Shown: in pieces, positions 8,222-18,383 of the stretch | Layout of the letters: every line of letters starts with the position of its first letter | Position numbering within the stretch: the stretch's first letter is position 1 | NCBI GenBank assembly: GCA_933822405.4 | Contig: CAKOGP040001869.1 | Span: 392,816-456,815, forward strand | DNA length: 64,000 bases | Reading direction: 5' to 3' | From: Cylindrotheca closterium | Taxonomy: Eukaryota > Bacillariophyta > Bacillariophyceae > Bacillariales > Bacillariaceae | The notes under the pieces: generated by a model | The model's database searches: none | Seen by the model: the letters and a program-made list of their open reading frames with translations, nothing else | What the model was told of the DNA's origin: nothing | Made by a program: the position numbers and the translations under genes

Positions 8222-10639
8222 TCAATAGACCTTTTCTTTCTGAAGTCCTGACTTCACCTTTCGCGTGAATGACAGGGCCATCAATACTGCCAGAACACCT
8301 ACTCCAAGCACAATGTATCCTGGTCCGGATGGAGTGTCTCGATACATCTTGACTCCAACGGTACTGGACCAGAATGGCTCGGTCCAAATTGGACTTTGCT
8401 CATCGTCATAATCAAGTGAGAAGAATCCAGGATCGGTATTGACCGCCGCCGAAATGGAAGTATCCAAGGCTGTGTGGAAGTACGCTCGCTTGCACACGCA
8501 GACGCCCTTGGCGGAACATGTGGCAGAATCACTATCGGTCAGACAGTAGTCAATGCTAGTGCAATCGGATTCGCTGCTACATGATCTTCCATTTCCATCT
8601 GTTTGTCCACGTCCAAGGAAGTCATTTAGAATGTTACGAAGTGCCTGTTGAAGCATTCGTGGCTGCATACCGACAGCATCGCTTTCTTTTTCTCCATAAT
8701 TGACACCGTTGTATGCTCCATAAACCTGGCTTCCAACACGGACAAACGGTTGTCCGTATTCAGGACTGTAGATGCCAACATAGTAGTTTGGTGGCGTTCC
8801 AAGGCTGGCTCCTGTTCCAATCTCAAAGTTAGTGCGGCTTCGTTCATTCTTGGCGTCTTGATTCGCGTGCTTGTTGAACATACGGCAATGGCCATTGTGA
8901 ACAAGACAGCCGTATAATTGTTTCATGATTTCATTGTCAGGGGAAAGCTCAGCAATTGTGTTTGAAGCGTAGGCGGCTGAAGTTTCATAATCAAAGCTGC
9001 CGTCATCATATGCGGCAGCAAGTGCAGTTCGCGCCATAAGAGTGGCAGCAGATGCAATAGATTTTAGACTGATTTCACCTCCATTGCCCCAGTTCAAATG
9101 TGATTGGTAGGGAGGACGCTTGGGAAAGACATAGTCATATCCAGTAAGAACAGCACCACTGTAAGCACCCCCAGAAATGCTTTGAAGGGCAGTCAAGGCG
9201 GTTGGTGGGTACGGATAATCTCCTCCATTGTTGTTGTTATTCTGGGCTTCGGAGGCTGCAACAGTGTGGTAACTAGTTCCAGACGACTTGAGAACATTGG
9301 CGAGGAAGCTTCCAAAATCACCACCGCCATCATTATGAACATAAAGGAGTCCTTCCTCCATGTTAATACCGACTTGATCAACAGCAAGAACACCTGCAAT
9401 TTCGCCAATATCCTTGAACTTCATGTTGGGTCGCATAGGGTATAGGCATGCGAGTTCCGAGTTTGCATCTTTTGACACGGAGTTGACAAGGTAATCGCTA
9501 TCACAGCTAAAGTTCAAAACATCGTTCAAAAAGCTTCTTGAGCCAATGTACCCATAGGCTTCGCCTTCAAAGAATCCAAAAACGATGCGATTGCTCAGCG
9601 CGTCCAAAGCTTCATCGTTGAGACTTTGTCCAATAAGGTAGGCAGCCATCAACATTGTCAAGGTGTTTGTGGCTCCTTCATTGGTACCAGGAGCAAGGTC
9701 ATGGAACATGGATGTGGAGTCGATGGAAGTTCCGACGATGATAGCTGGCTTCTGGCTCTCATAGACGTTGTATTGAATGTTGGCATTGTTCTTTAGTTTT
9801 CGTCCGTTGCCATCAGCGTCTGCAGCAGCAGCATCATCCCCTTGGGCGCTTTCATATGATGCGCTCTTAAAGACTTGTTGCGGTGGTGGGGAGCCAGCGA
9901 AAGCCCAAACACTAGAACCACCAAGGGGTAGACACTTTGGATTCCACTTGTCGTTATGGGAGTCTTTCCAAGTCAAGCATTCTTTGCTTGTAATTCCATC
10001 GGGTCCCATGTAGTAATTGAAATTGCTCATAATTTTGCTACCCATTTCGGACTCTTGTTCTTGACTTTGCGAAGCCTGTCTAATAAATTGGGAGGGTTCT
10101 TCATCATTCACATAGACAATTGGGACTCCATAAAGATCATATTGATTCAGGCCATCTCCATTTCCATTCCATGGGTACTCAGTGTTGCCATAGCCAATGT
10201 TCTCAGACGGTGTACCTGAACCAAGAGGATAGACTGGTCCAGGTGACACAACGCCATTCATGTTCGCGGAAGTAGAATCGCCACTAGTATCAGTCACCGT
10301 TCCGTTCAGTACAAGAATACCTTGCAAATAGCTTCCAGACAGTCCCATCAAAGTTGAGACGATGCTAGCAGAAAATTTGTACTCTTCCAAAACAGCAACA
10401 TAGTTTGTTTCAGCTGGAGGATTTTCGGCACCATTGTAATAATACAGAGGACCACTTTGAATTTCACGATCAGTGGTTCCACAACCAGATCGTCCATTTC
10501 TGTGATAAAGGCCAACGCAAGCACTGTGCTTTAGATGCTTGAAGGTTGATGATTGAAAGGGTTTGTCCATCGAAGTTGTCTTGTCAAGTCCACTGACACC
10601 AACTGCTGCGAACAGCAAGGCGAGAAGATGGAAATTCAT
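8222..10639 (-). CDS. NCSTN: Nicastrin, gamma-secretase subunit
   Basis: Single exon, 805 aa. An N-terminal signal peptide (FHLLALLFAAVGVSG) and a single C-terminal membrane segment (YIVLGVGVLAVLMALSF) followed by a short basic cytosolic tail give type I topology, as in nicastrin. The middle matches the nicastrin ectodomain: PAIIVGTSIDSTSMFHDLAP corresponds to the conserved region before the DYIGS motif, here GEAYGYIGSRSFLNDV. Many Cys and N-glycosylation sequons are present, and the region before the membrane is Cys-rich (CSSESDCTSIDYC). Nicastrin gates substrate access in the presenilin, APH-1 and PEN-2 protease complex of ER/Golgi membranes. Length is near that of animal and plant homologues (about 700 aa), with insertions. 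Convergent with the orphan gene. Confidence 0.9.
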   Translation of the reverse strand: MNFHLLALLFAAVGVSGLDKTTSMDKPFQSSTFKHLKHSACVGLYHRNGRSGCGTTDREIQSGPLYYYNGAENPPAETNYVAVLEEYKFSASIVSTLMGLSGSYLQGILVLNGTVTDTSGDSTSANMNGVVSPGPVYPLGSGTPSENIGYGNTEYPWNGNGDGLNQYDLYGVPIVYVNDEEPSQFIRQASQSQEQESEMGSKIMSNFNYYMGPDGITSKECLTWKDSHNDKWNPKCLPLGGSSVWAFAGSPPPQQVFKSASYESAQGDDAAAADADGNGRKLKNNANIQYNVYESQKPAIIVGTSIDSTSMFHDLAPGTNEGATNTLTMLMAAYLIGQSLNDEALDALSNRIVFGFFEGEAYGYIGSRSFLNDVLNFSCDSDYLVNSVSKDANSELACLYPMRPNMKFKDIGEIAGVLAVDQVGINMEEGLLYVHNDGGGDFGSFLANVLKSSGTSYHTVAASEAQNNNNNGGDYPYPPTALTALQSISGGAYSGAVLTGYDYVFPKRPPYQSHLNWGNGGEISLKSIASAATLMARTALAAAYDDGSFDYETSAAYASNTIAELSPDNEIMKQLYGCLVHNGHCRMFNKHANQDAKNERSRTNFEIGTGASLGTPPNYYVGIYSPEYGQPFVRVGSQVYGAYNGVNYGEKESDAVGMQPRMLQQALRNILNDFLGRGQTDGNGRSCSSESDCTSIDYCLTDSDSATCSAKGVCVCKRAYFHTALDTSISAAVNTDPGFFSLDYDDEQSPIWTEPFWSSTVGVKMYRDTPSGPGYIVLGVGVLAVLMALSFTRKVKSGLQKEKVY

Positions 10640-11022
10640 TATATGCGCTACTCTTCACTTTCTAGCTGACTGCGTTGATAGGACAATAGAATTTGAAGGT
10701 GGGTTATTCTATTGCTTGATGTTGTTATCTTGGATGAGTTGAATCGTTGCAATCAGAGCTTCGAATTTGAAAATCCCGCAGTTGTTTCTTCCGGTACGGT
10801 GTTTTTTTTAATTGTGGAGTGGTCGGCGCGGGGCCGTTGGAATGTCATGCTATTTGAAAACCGTCAGAGCTAAATAACTCAAGGAGAAAGCGAGAAGTGG
10901 AGACGCCATTTACCGTACACACACCTCCTTTTTCCGATCACATTATCTATTGTACACTCACTATCTTGTCCTACGCTGCAACCTGAGCGACATTGATTGT
11001 TTTTACAACGTTATTCATGTGT
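10640..11022. other. Intergenic, nicastrin promoter and DBP9 3' flank
   Basis: A 383-bp gap between two minus-strand genes. It contains the nicastrin upstream region, including a poly-T stretch near 10802 and TACCGTA at 10911-10917. No gene recognised. Confidence 0.45.
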
Positions 11023-13176
11023 CTATATCCCCAAAGGATCCTTAAACTTTCTTTCTGATCTTCTTTTCTTGTTACTGAACTTTCCTTTGCGATGCCTTTC
11101 TTTCCAAGCATTTCTTCCAGACGTACTCTTGCCAACTCCATCTTTAGTGTTGGCGTAAATCTTCTGTTCGGTGGCGGTTTTTGGTTTCTTGGAACTGGAT
11201 CCTGTATCATCACCTCCAAACTCTGGCATATTTTCATCGAAATCGGTTGTTGTTGTTTCTCCCCCTCCAAGGCCGTCCAAATTTGTCTCGGCATCAAAGT
11301 TTTGCAAAGGATCATTATCGGATCGTCTCAGTTGCCCTTGTTTTCCTCTATTCTTTTTGCGTTTGCGCTTTCGGTTCAAGTTGGCAGCTTGCATTCCTCT
11401 TGGCAGCAAATACTTCGGAATATGCTTTAAGTGATCTTGAATCTTGGAGACATGGGTTGCAACTCGGTCGTGTCGTAACAGCTGCAGATCGGTTGGATTT
11501 TCTTCAAAGTGGGATTGCAAACGCTCAGAGTTTAGAATCTCGGCACGAAGTTCCGCAGCTCTGGCCTCTCGAATTGTAGTTTTGGTGACTGCTCGAGAAA
11601 CATCTTCCACACGGTAACGGAAACCTTCAATTTCTTGCAAGTTGAAATCTAATGCAGAAGGCTGCGGCTGCTCGGTTGGACCATCCGTCATCTCTCCACT
11701 TTCAGTTGTGGCTTGAAGCGTCTCTGAAACAGCGCCAGTAATTGGAATCTTTGGTTGCTCCTCCTGGATGGCTGCCAAGGCATCCAGTTGCTCCGGATTG
11801 TCTCGTTCCACCAAGCTGAGAGAAACTCCCTTGGCTCCTCCACGAGCAGTTCGTCCAACTCTGTGAGCATAGGATTTGGTGGAGGGTGGGAAGTCGACAT
11901 TCATCACAAATGAAACATTGCGGAAGTCCAATCCTCGCGAAACACCATACTCGGCATCCTTCCTCTTGCCCTTTTTTCTCTGCACTTCCTCGTCTTCGGA
12001 GGCATTGTCGTCCTCGTCCTCCTTTTCGCTTTCATCATCATCATCATCATCATCATCATTATTGTCATCGACAGCATCCGTACTTTCATCAGTGGCAATC
12101 AAGTAGTCAAAATTACCAACATTGAATTGCTCAATGATATTCAAGCGACTTCGAAAGGGCAATTCCGCATTCAAGACAGAAGACCGAATGTGAAACTGCT
12201 CCAAAAAGAGTTTGAGTCGGTATCCCCCATCGGTCGAGTTTACAAAAAAGATTCCCTTGCCCTTCAGCAAACCAAGCTTCAAAAAGACATAGATGATCAA
12301 ATTCTTATCTCGTCTGGGACATTCCATGTAGAATTGTATCAGATTTCCATCGGCATTGGATTCTTCCTCTTCCAACTTGAGGACCACAGGTGAATGCAAA
12401 ACAACACGCTTCAAGGAATTCAACTCTGGTGATAGGGTTGCCGACATGAGGAATCCTTGACAAATCTTGGGCATATTCTTCATGACTTCTGTGATATCAT
12501 TTGCGTAACCTAGAGAGAAAAAATAGAGCGAAATTATGGGTTAGCAACAAACTAATCCAATGATTCATTCCTTGGCGCACACAACAACACGAGACCACAA
12601 CAACAACCGCTACTCACCAAAAGAGAGGACCAAATCCGCTTCATCTACAACCAAAGTCTCGACTGATTCCTTCAAATTGACATCACCGTTTCGAATATGT
12701 GCCAACAAACCAGCAGGTGTCGCCACAACGACATCAGGTCGATCTCGCAACATGGCTGTTTGGCGCGCCAGATCTTGTTGTCCCTTCTTGCCCTTGGCCC
12801 GCGAGGCACTCAAGACGGCCGCTTGAATGACATCGTCACAATAGTAAGTCAAAGATTGAATCGTAGAATAAACTTGCGAACAGAGTTCTCGAGTAGGTAC
12901 CAAGACGACAGCCCGAATGGCAGCATCTTTGTTGGCATTCTTGGCTTGAATGATCTTTTGTAATAGTGGAAGGCAATAGGCCAAAGTTTTACCACTTCCC
13001 GTCTTGGCTCTCACTAGTAGATCACGTCCCGAAGTAATGGCTAGAGGAAGGCACTTGGATTGTACAAGAGTGGGCCGAACATGGCCCAGCCTCTGGACTG
13101 CCTTTTTCAATCGAACATCAATCCCAATTGCCTCGGTGAGAGAGGCAAAGGTTTCGTCATGGTCCAAAAGCGCCAT
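11023..13176 (-). CDS. DDX56: DEAD-box RNA helicase, DDX56/DBP9 type
   Basis: Two exons on the minus strand, 13176-12618 and 12509-11023, with a 108-bp GTGAGT..TAG intron; 681 aa. The junction restores the Dbp9-like sequence LVLSFG-YANDITEVMK. Motifs: Q-like region PTLVQSKCLPLA, motif I AKTGSGKT, PTRELC, VVDEADLVLS, SAT in FLMSATLS, and HRVGRTARGG. A long run of Asp/Glu (about 28 residues) is inserted between GNFDYLIATDES and GVSRGLDF, the position where the subfamily often carries an acidic insert. The C-terminus is basic (RKRKRKKNRGK; KKRRSERKFKD). DBP9/DDX56 assists 60S ribosomal subunit assembly in the nucleolus. Start ATG at 13176 is 4 bp from a GTACTGTA word upstream. Confidence 0.88.
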
Positions 13177-13704
13177 TGGTACAGTACTGATTCTTCGAGG
13201 AATTTGCTTTTATGATGTATGATTTGTGGTGACAGGGAATGTAGCGCAAGTTGTACGAAGAGTTTCAACTATAATCTTCGTTCAACACTGACAATAATAT
13301 CAATCTCAATTTTGGTTTTTGTTCGATTGGCCTTGGTAGCATCGGTTGACGATCAGACATTATGAGGTCGGATTGATTTTGTCCGGAGAGGTCGGATTGG
13401 CAACCTGTCCGGCGGACTGTCCGGCGTACCTGTCATTGATCGATCCTTGTCTTGCCGGCTCGACCTCCCAAGCTAAAAATTTGTTGTCAGAATTTGCGGC
13501 CTAAATGTTTGCAAACTATTTGACTCACAACGTAAAAGACTACTTAACACACTCGTTCCAATCGGTTTCTCCAACGGCCCTGTTTTCCCACCATTTTTGA
13601 TGCAGAGTCTCTCATATTCGGTTCTGTGTTTATCCAATACTGTCGATAAGAGCTGAATGTGTTGGACACCGACTGTGGTTTAAGAGTGCTTGGTGAAGTC
13701 CCCC
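13177..13704. promoter_or_regulatory. Divergent intergenic region, DBP9 / HAT-repeat gene
   Basis: 528 bp with both promoters. TACAGTAC lies at 13180-13187, directly before the DBP9 ATG as read on the minus strand. A short GC-rich block with repeated GTCCGG and GAGGTCGGATTG words lies at 13364-13430. No gene recognised. Confidence 0.45.
13364..13411. repeat. Degenerate 24-bp tandem duplication
   Basis: GAGGTCGGATTG occurs at 13364 and again at 13388, each followed by a spacer and GTCCGG. A further GTCCGG follows near 13419. The block stands out as GC-rich among AT-rich flanks. Confidence 0.6.
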
Positions 13705-16700
13705 ATGGACCTCCAATCACTCCATGGCCTTAGCGGCGGGGCTAGGGCGTCCAATCGCTCCAGTGGAACAGAGCTGGAGGGACGAAGGGCTGGCTCTACG
13801 GGAGGTTCGCGTAGAAACCGTACCAGACATGGAATAGAGGTGGATTGCAGAGACAATCAAAGGCACCATGCGGTCCACTTGGTGGAAGAGGAGGCAGGAT
13901 ATTCGAACAACGACTCGATACGGTCTGCGGATATGCCTTGGGATGAGCAGCAAAGCGACGATGAAGGCGGTAGTCACCCGAACGATCACCGGAAATCAGA
14001 CAATTTCAGCACACCGCCTTTGGTGGAGGAAATTGTGTTTGGAGAGGAAGAAGAGAAGAGAACTGCCAAATTGGAGGCGCAAAGATTAAAACAATCTGCT
14101 GCCTTATTAGATCAGGGTCTGAGACGGACGCCTGGAGCGAGTCAAATGCAAGAGTACGAACACATGAGACGAACTCCTGGTGCCACCAAGATGCATCGAT
14201 CCGCAGTTGCAGTTCCCAATGTCAATGTAAACATCAACATGCCTACAACGAATGATCGCACTGGTTTGGGGTATGGACTATCGTTACCCCCTCAAGTTAC
14301 TGCTTCAGAAGATGATCCACCAGAATTGACTAGTTCTAGATGGGAAGGAGCACCTGGTATTAGAAAGCCAGCGGCTACTGTTTCCAATGGCTCCTCTTCC
14401 CAAGTGCGAGGACCCTTTTCCATTTCGCCATGGAATTCCCGAGGTTCTACTGTTAGCCACGAAGACAGAAATTTCAGTGGACGACTGACCAAAGAACTAG
14501 AGGACTTGTTGCGAGAGGATGAAGAACCAGGACAGAGGGTCCCGCTTTACGAGCGATCCATATTCCGGAGCGGGCACAATGATGATTCCTCGCCCAATCT
14601 CTCAGCAGCAGCATCAACAAACGCTGAGAGAGGTCAAGAATGGACTGCTCCTTTTGACTTGTCTACGAAATCTTCCAAATCTCGAAATTCCTTTGGAGGA
14701 CGCAAGGGGAAGGGACATCACAATGCCCGCCGTGGTGGCCGTGCGCCAGAGAAACAACAATCTCGAGGGTCGGACTACGCGGGCGCCTTTGCGGCAAGGA
14801 TGGGTGGATTTTTACCCTTTGGAAAGCAAAAAGCCAACCGAAATACGCCACAGCATGGTGGTGGTTGGGATAATATGGATGACAATACCATCGTGGAAGG
14901 AAGACCTAGTTTTGAAAGCGATGATGGGAGAGGAGAAGGGAACGGGATCTTGAACTTTTGTGGAGCCTTTGCCCCGTACGATGGAATCTTCCACCGTACC
15001 TTTCCTTCCGTCAAGCCGATGCTTGCCAATTCGTTTCAACCAGAGGCATCGGAAGCACCGATGGAGCCCTCGTACTTCAACGGAGCTCCAACCTTTGGAG
15101 GTGCATTTCATAGTCCCGTACCGCAACATCAGCCATACAATGCGTTCGAGGGGGGCTTTGCACCACAACCGCCCTTTGGTGTTCCTCCCAACAACATGTA
15201 TGGTGCTGCTACGAGTCATCTTCCGATGGAGCAAGACAAGGAGCATTTCAACTATGGACTTTCTGTGGAAAACAATGTGTTTGACTTTCAAACGCAACCA
15301 ATGCATCAGCAACCGGTACCACCGCAAAATTTCATTCCAGTCCATCAACCGCCACACCAAAATGCTTTTGTGGTTGCAGCGCCACCGCCTCATGTTTGGC
15401 CTCATCAGCAGCCTGTAGGCATGGTATTTGATGGTCATGCTCACGCACCCGTCGATCACACCAATTGGCATGGTGGCGGTGGAGCACAACAAGAACCACC
15501 ACTTCAAGGCTGGGGAATGGCTCCTCGGTTTGGCTATGGTGTTGTTCCAGGGAACAATGATCCTTCGCTGCATGCTGCTCATCCAGTTCACACTGGCCAG
15601 GTCAAGATGGAATTCACGAACGTCCAACCGAATCCTTTTGTTCCAGACATGCAAGTTAACCCGTTCACGGAACTTCAAAAGCAGCCACCGCAAACCTCGA
15701 ATCAACCGTCCAATCGAGTCAACAACAATCGAAACAACTCGCAACGAGGACGGAAGAATCAGAATATGGGAAACAAGAAAAACAACAGAAACAGGAAAAA
15801 GAATGGAAAAGGCAAAAACAACAACACAAATAACAAAAAAACGCCGACGCCACCGTTGCCCATATCTGAACAAGCACCACCAGAGGTACCCTGCACAAAC
15901 GATGTCCCTGCTCCTGAGGTCAAGCGTCAAGTCTCTGGCTCTAGTGAATTGATGGAATCGAAGGCCGCTTGGAAAACATTCAATGAGAAATTTCGAAGCA
16001 AGAAACAGTCTTCAATGGAAGATGCCGAAATTTTTGCAAGTACATGCCTTCGGGATGGGACATTGCCCGAATCGATTCACTGGAAGGTATACTTGGAATT
16101 GGCCGACCTTGCAAAGCGAGCCAATCGGTTTGCAGATGCCCGTTCTCTTTACCAACAAGTTTGCTCTTTACAACCGACCGAGTCTCAAGTTTGGTTGGAT
16201 TACAGCAAGCTAGAGGAAGACTGCTACAATATGAAGACTTGTGCCAAAATTCTTGACGCTGGTTTGGAGCGTTGTGAACTGAACGAGAACCTCATGATCC
16301 GGGCAATCAAGCACCAAGAGAAAATGTCCAACTTGGATAGAGCCAGAGAGCTCCTTGCGAAGCTCAAGCAGACGAATATTCAAAAGGTTTGGAAGATTGT
16401 GCTGGAAGGAGCATTGATGGAGGCACGAGCTGGAAATCATGATGTTGCTCGCCGTGTGCTCAAGTATCTCATTGTTCATGTTTCCTGGTATGGCCCACTG
16501 TACCTAGAAGCATACAAGTTAGAGAAGGACCTTGGTAGCATGAAGGATGCTCTTGGTGTTGTCGAGAAGGGTCTCAAGGAGAAGCCCCAGTACGGTCCAT
16601 TGTGGTTTGGAGCTTTCAAATTGTGCGAAGAGATGGACGTGGCAAATGAACGTTACGATCTGCCACGTGCAATGGAGATGATTTCTCGTGCAACAGGGAA

Positions 16701-18180
16701 TATCAGCAAAGAGTTGGTATTCAAGGTGCATCTTGAGGCCGCATCTATGTTGGAGCGGGTGGCGACTGAATATCTTGATGATACTACGACGCCTACATCC
16801 CAAGAGACCGCGGAACGAGCAAGAAACAGTTTTGCCGAGGCGATGTTAAACTGTCCAAAGAACCAGAAGTGGAAGGTATGGCTTGCGGCCGGTAGAATGG
16901 AAGTTCTTCAAGGAAACTATGACGCTGCAAGAACTCTTTTCCGTAGAGCGCAAGTTGTTGTGCCTGAAAAGGGAAGAGCTGTCGCTCTCTTGGAATGCGC
17001 TATGTTGGAGGAATATGCTGGAGACGTTGGTCTAGCACGTGCTGTTTTGACCAAAAGTCGCAACGTCTGTGGCAACGACTGGAAAGTTTGGTTGGAGAGC
17101 GTTTTTCTTGAAATCAGGAATGACGATCAGGTTCGAGCACTTGAACTGGCCGAACTCGGCCTCGAATTGCACAGCGGAACGGGCCGCTTGTGGGCCTCAC
17201 TTGTGCAGTTGCATCATTATGACATGGGCGAACGTGCTCAGTTTGATACTTTGAAACTTGCTTTGAATGCTGTTCCAAAGAGTGGAGAAGTGTGGTGTGA
17301 AGGTGCAAGAATTCACCTCAATCCATTTTCGAGAAGCTTTGATCCCAATGCAGCTCGAAGACATCTTCTATTTGCCACAAACTTTACGCCTCAGTATGGA
17401 GATTGTTTCCTTGAAATGCTGAAGCAAGAAATTATCGAGCAATGGCTCGCACCAGTTGCAACAAGAATCATGGAATCGTCCATGGATCAAGTTGCGTTAA
17501 GTCCTGAAGGCAATGGTCTTCAGGAGCTGGGGAGGTTTGTCCGCGACATCTGTCGTGACATTTTTACAATCTGTGGTGTCAGTGCTGGCGACAGCAGTGA
17601 TGACAGCCTCAAATACATCGATGATGAGACTGCCTCGTTTGTTCGTGAAAGTTTGAATGCAACTATTGACGCGGTTGACACATCGCAGATTCTGCTTTGG
17701 TGCTCAAATGCTGATCCAAACTATGGATCACTTTGGTTTCAATGCCGTGGAGGTCCAAATGATACTGCTCGACGAATTCTCGCCAGAGCAGCGGACCTCA
17801 TTTTTGACGACGTTAAATCCCATTCGCATCTGTACCTTGGTGCGTTCGCAAGACAAATGGCATTGGTGGCAGCCTTCAAGAATCAAGAAAAAGACCAGGT
17901 GACGGAATCTGGCAACAAAAAATGCGCAGAGCGTGCTGCGCAACTGGAAGAGAGAGCAATAGATGTTCTCTTAGCCGCTCCTTCTTTGGAAGAGATGTTT
18001 AGTATCGGAGGCAAGAATGGAAAACAAGAGGAAACCATGGATCTTTTGAAAAGTACCATGATGACACCCTCGGACTTTGTTACGGGTCTTATTGCCCTCA
18101 ACAAGAAACGTCCTATGGAGTCTTTGCCACTTGACGAACGAAGAAAAGTTCTTTACGGAACTGATCCTTTATTCTCGTGA
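13705..18180 (+). CDS. HAT/TPR-repeat RNA-processing-type protein with long disordered N-terminus
   Basis: Single exon of about 4.5 kb, 1491 aa from the ATG at 13705; the frame extends 15 bp upstream only to a TTG. Residues 1-750 are low complexity: an acidic/Ser part with a duplicated RRTPGA motif near residues 150-165, then Pro/Gln/His/Asn-rich sequence, ending in a very basic Asn/Lys tract (NRNRKKNGKGKNNN). From about residue 760 to 1450 follow half-a-TPR (HAT) repeats with the W..Y..LE pattern: VWLDYSKLEED, LYLEAYKLEKD, WKVWLAAGRMEV, WKVWLESVFLEI. HAT repeats occur in pre-mRNA factors such as Prp6 and in organelle RNA stabilisers such as HCF107/MBB1. No plastid signal is seen here, so a nuclear or cytosolic RNA role is an inference. 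Exact orthology is open. Confidence 0.8.
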   Translation: MDLQSLHGLSGGARASNRSSGTELEGRRAGSTGGSRRNRTRHGIEVDCRDNQRHHAVHLVEEEAGYSNNDSIRSADMPWDEQQSDDEGGSHPNDHRKSDNFSTPPLVEEIVFGEEEEKRTAKLEAQRLKQSAALLDQGLRRTPGASQMQEYEHMRRTPGATKMHRSAVAVPNVNVNINMPTTNDRTGLGYGLSLPPQVTASEDDPPELTSSRWEGAPGIRKPAATVSNGSSSQVRGPFSISPWNSRGSTVSHEDRNFSGRLTKELEDLLREDEEPGQRVPLYERSIFRSGHNDDSSPNLSAAASTNAERGQEWTAPFDLSTKSSKSRNSFGGRKGKGHHNARRGGRAPEKQQSRGSDYAGAFAARMGGFLPFGKQKANRNTPQHGGGWDNMDDNTIVEGRPSFESDDGRGEGNGILNFCGAFAPYDGIFHRTFPSVKPMLANSFQPEASEAPMEPSYFNGAPTFGGAFHSPVPQHQPYNAFEGGFAPQPPFGVPPNNMYGAATSHLPMEQDKEHFNYGLSVENNVFDFQTQPMHQQPVPPQNFIPVHQPPHQNAFVVAAPPPHVWPHQQPVGMVFDGHAHAPVDHTNWHGGGGAQQEPPLQGWGMAPRFGYGVVPGNNDPSLHAAHPVHTGQVKMEFTNVQPNPFVPDMQVNPFTELQKQPPQTSNQPSNRVNNNRNNSQRGRKNQNMGNKKNNRNRKKNGKGKNNNTNNKKTPTPPLPISEQAPPEVPCTNDVPAPEVKRQVSGSSELMESKAAWKTFNEKFRSKKQSSMEDAEIFASTCLRDGTLPESIHWKVYLELADLAKRANRFADARSLYQQVCSLQPTESQVWLDYSKLEEDCYNMKTCAKILDAGLERCELNENLMIRAIKHQEKMSNLDRARELLAKLKQTNIQKVWKIVLEGALMEARAGNHDVARRVLKYLIVHVSWYGPLYLEAYKLEKDLGSMKDALGVVEKGLKEKPQYGPLWFGAFKLCEEMDVANERYDLPRAMEMISRATGNISKELVFKVHLEAASMLERVATEYLDDTTTPTSQETAERARNSFAEAMLNCPKNQKWKVWLAAGRMEVLQGNYDAARTLFRRAQVVVPEKGRAVALLECAMLEEYAGDVGLARAVLTKSRNVCGNDWKVWLESVFLEIRNDDQVRALELAELGLELHSGTGRLWASLVQLHHYDMGERAQFDTLKLALNAVPKSGEVWCEGARIHLNPFSRSFDPNAARRHLLFATNFTPQYGDCFLEMLKQEIIEQWLAPVATRIMESSMDQVALSPEGNGLQELGRFVRDICRDIFTICGVSAGDSSDDSLKYIDDETASFVRESLNATIDAVDTSQILLWCSNADPNYGSLWFQCRGGPNDTARRILARAADLIFDDVKSHSHLYLGAFARQMALVAAFKNQEKDQVTESGNKKCAERAAQLEERAIDVLLAAPSLEEMFSIGGKNGKQEETMDLLKSTMMTPSDFVTGLIALNKKRPMESLPLDERRKVLYGTDPLFS

Positions 18181-18383
18181 TGACAATGATCCCGGCTGTA
18201 TAGTCCATCAAGTTGGAATCGCTTCGTGTCTCTGCTCTTTTGGCAAGAACGCAGGATTTGATATGATTTCAGATGTATACACTAAAATGTGGATAACTAA
18301 GATGGTTTTGATTACACTTTGGTGTTTGTTTCTAGATCCAGAATTCATGTTTAGGGAATTGCAAGAGAGTATGTCTCAAAAAC
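18181..18383. other. Convergent 3' region, HAT-repeat gene / SET gene
   Basis: 203 bp between two convergent stop codons. No gene or structured element was recognised. Confidence 0.4.

Noticed and set aside
4587..13176. Functional cluster of RNA helicases (DDX52, DDX56) with neighbours
   Set aside because: Unrelated genes (an orphan and nicastrin) lie between them and the genome has many DEAD-box genes; proximity is likely chance.
14812..15930. Long open frame (372 codons) antisense to the HAT-repeat gene
   Set aside because: It mirrors the low-complexity coding region of the sense gene, has no domain, and its composition (His/Arg/Trp-rich) is that of an antisense shadow.
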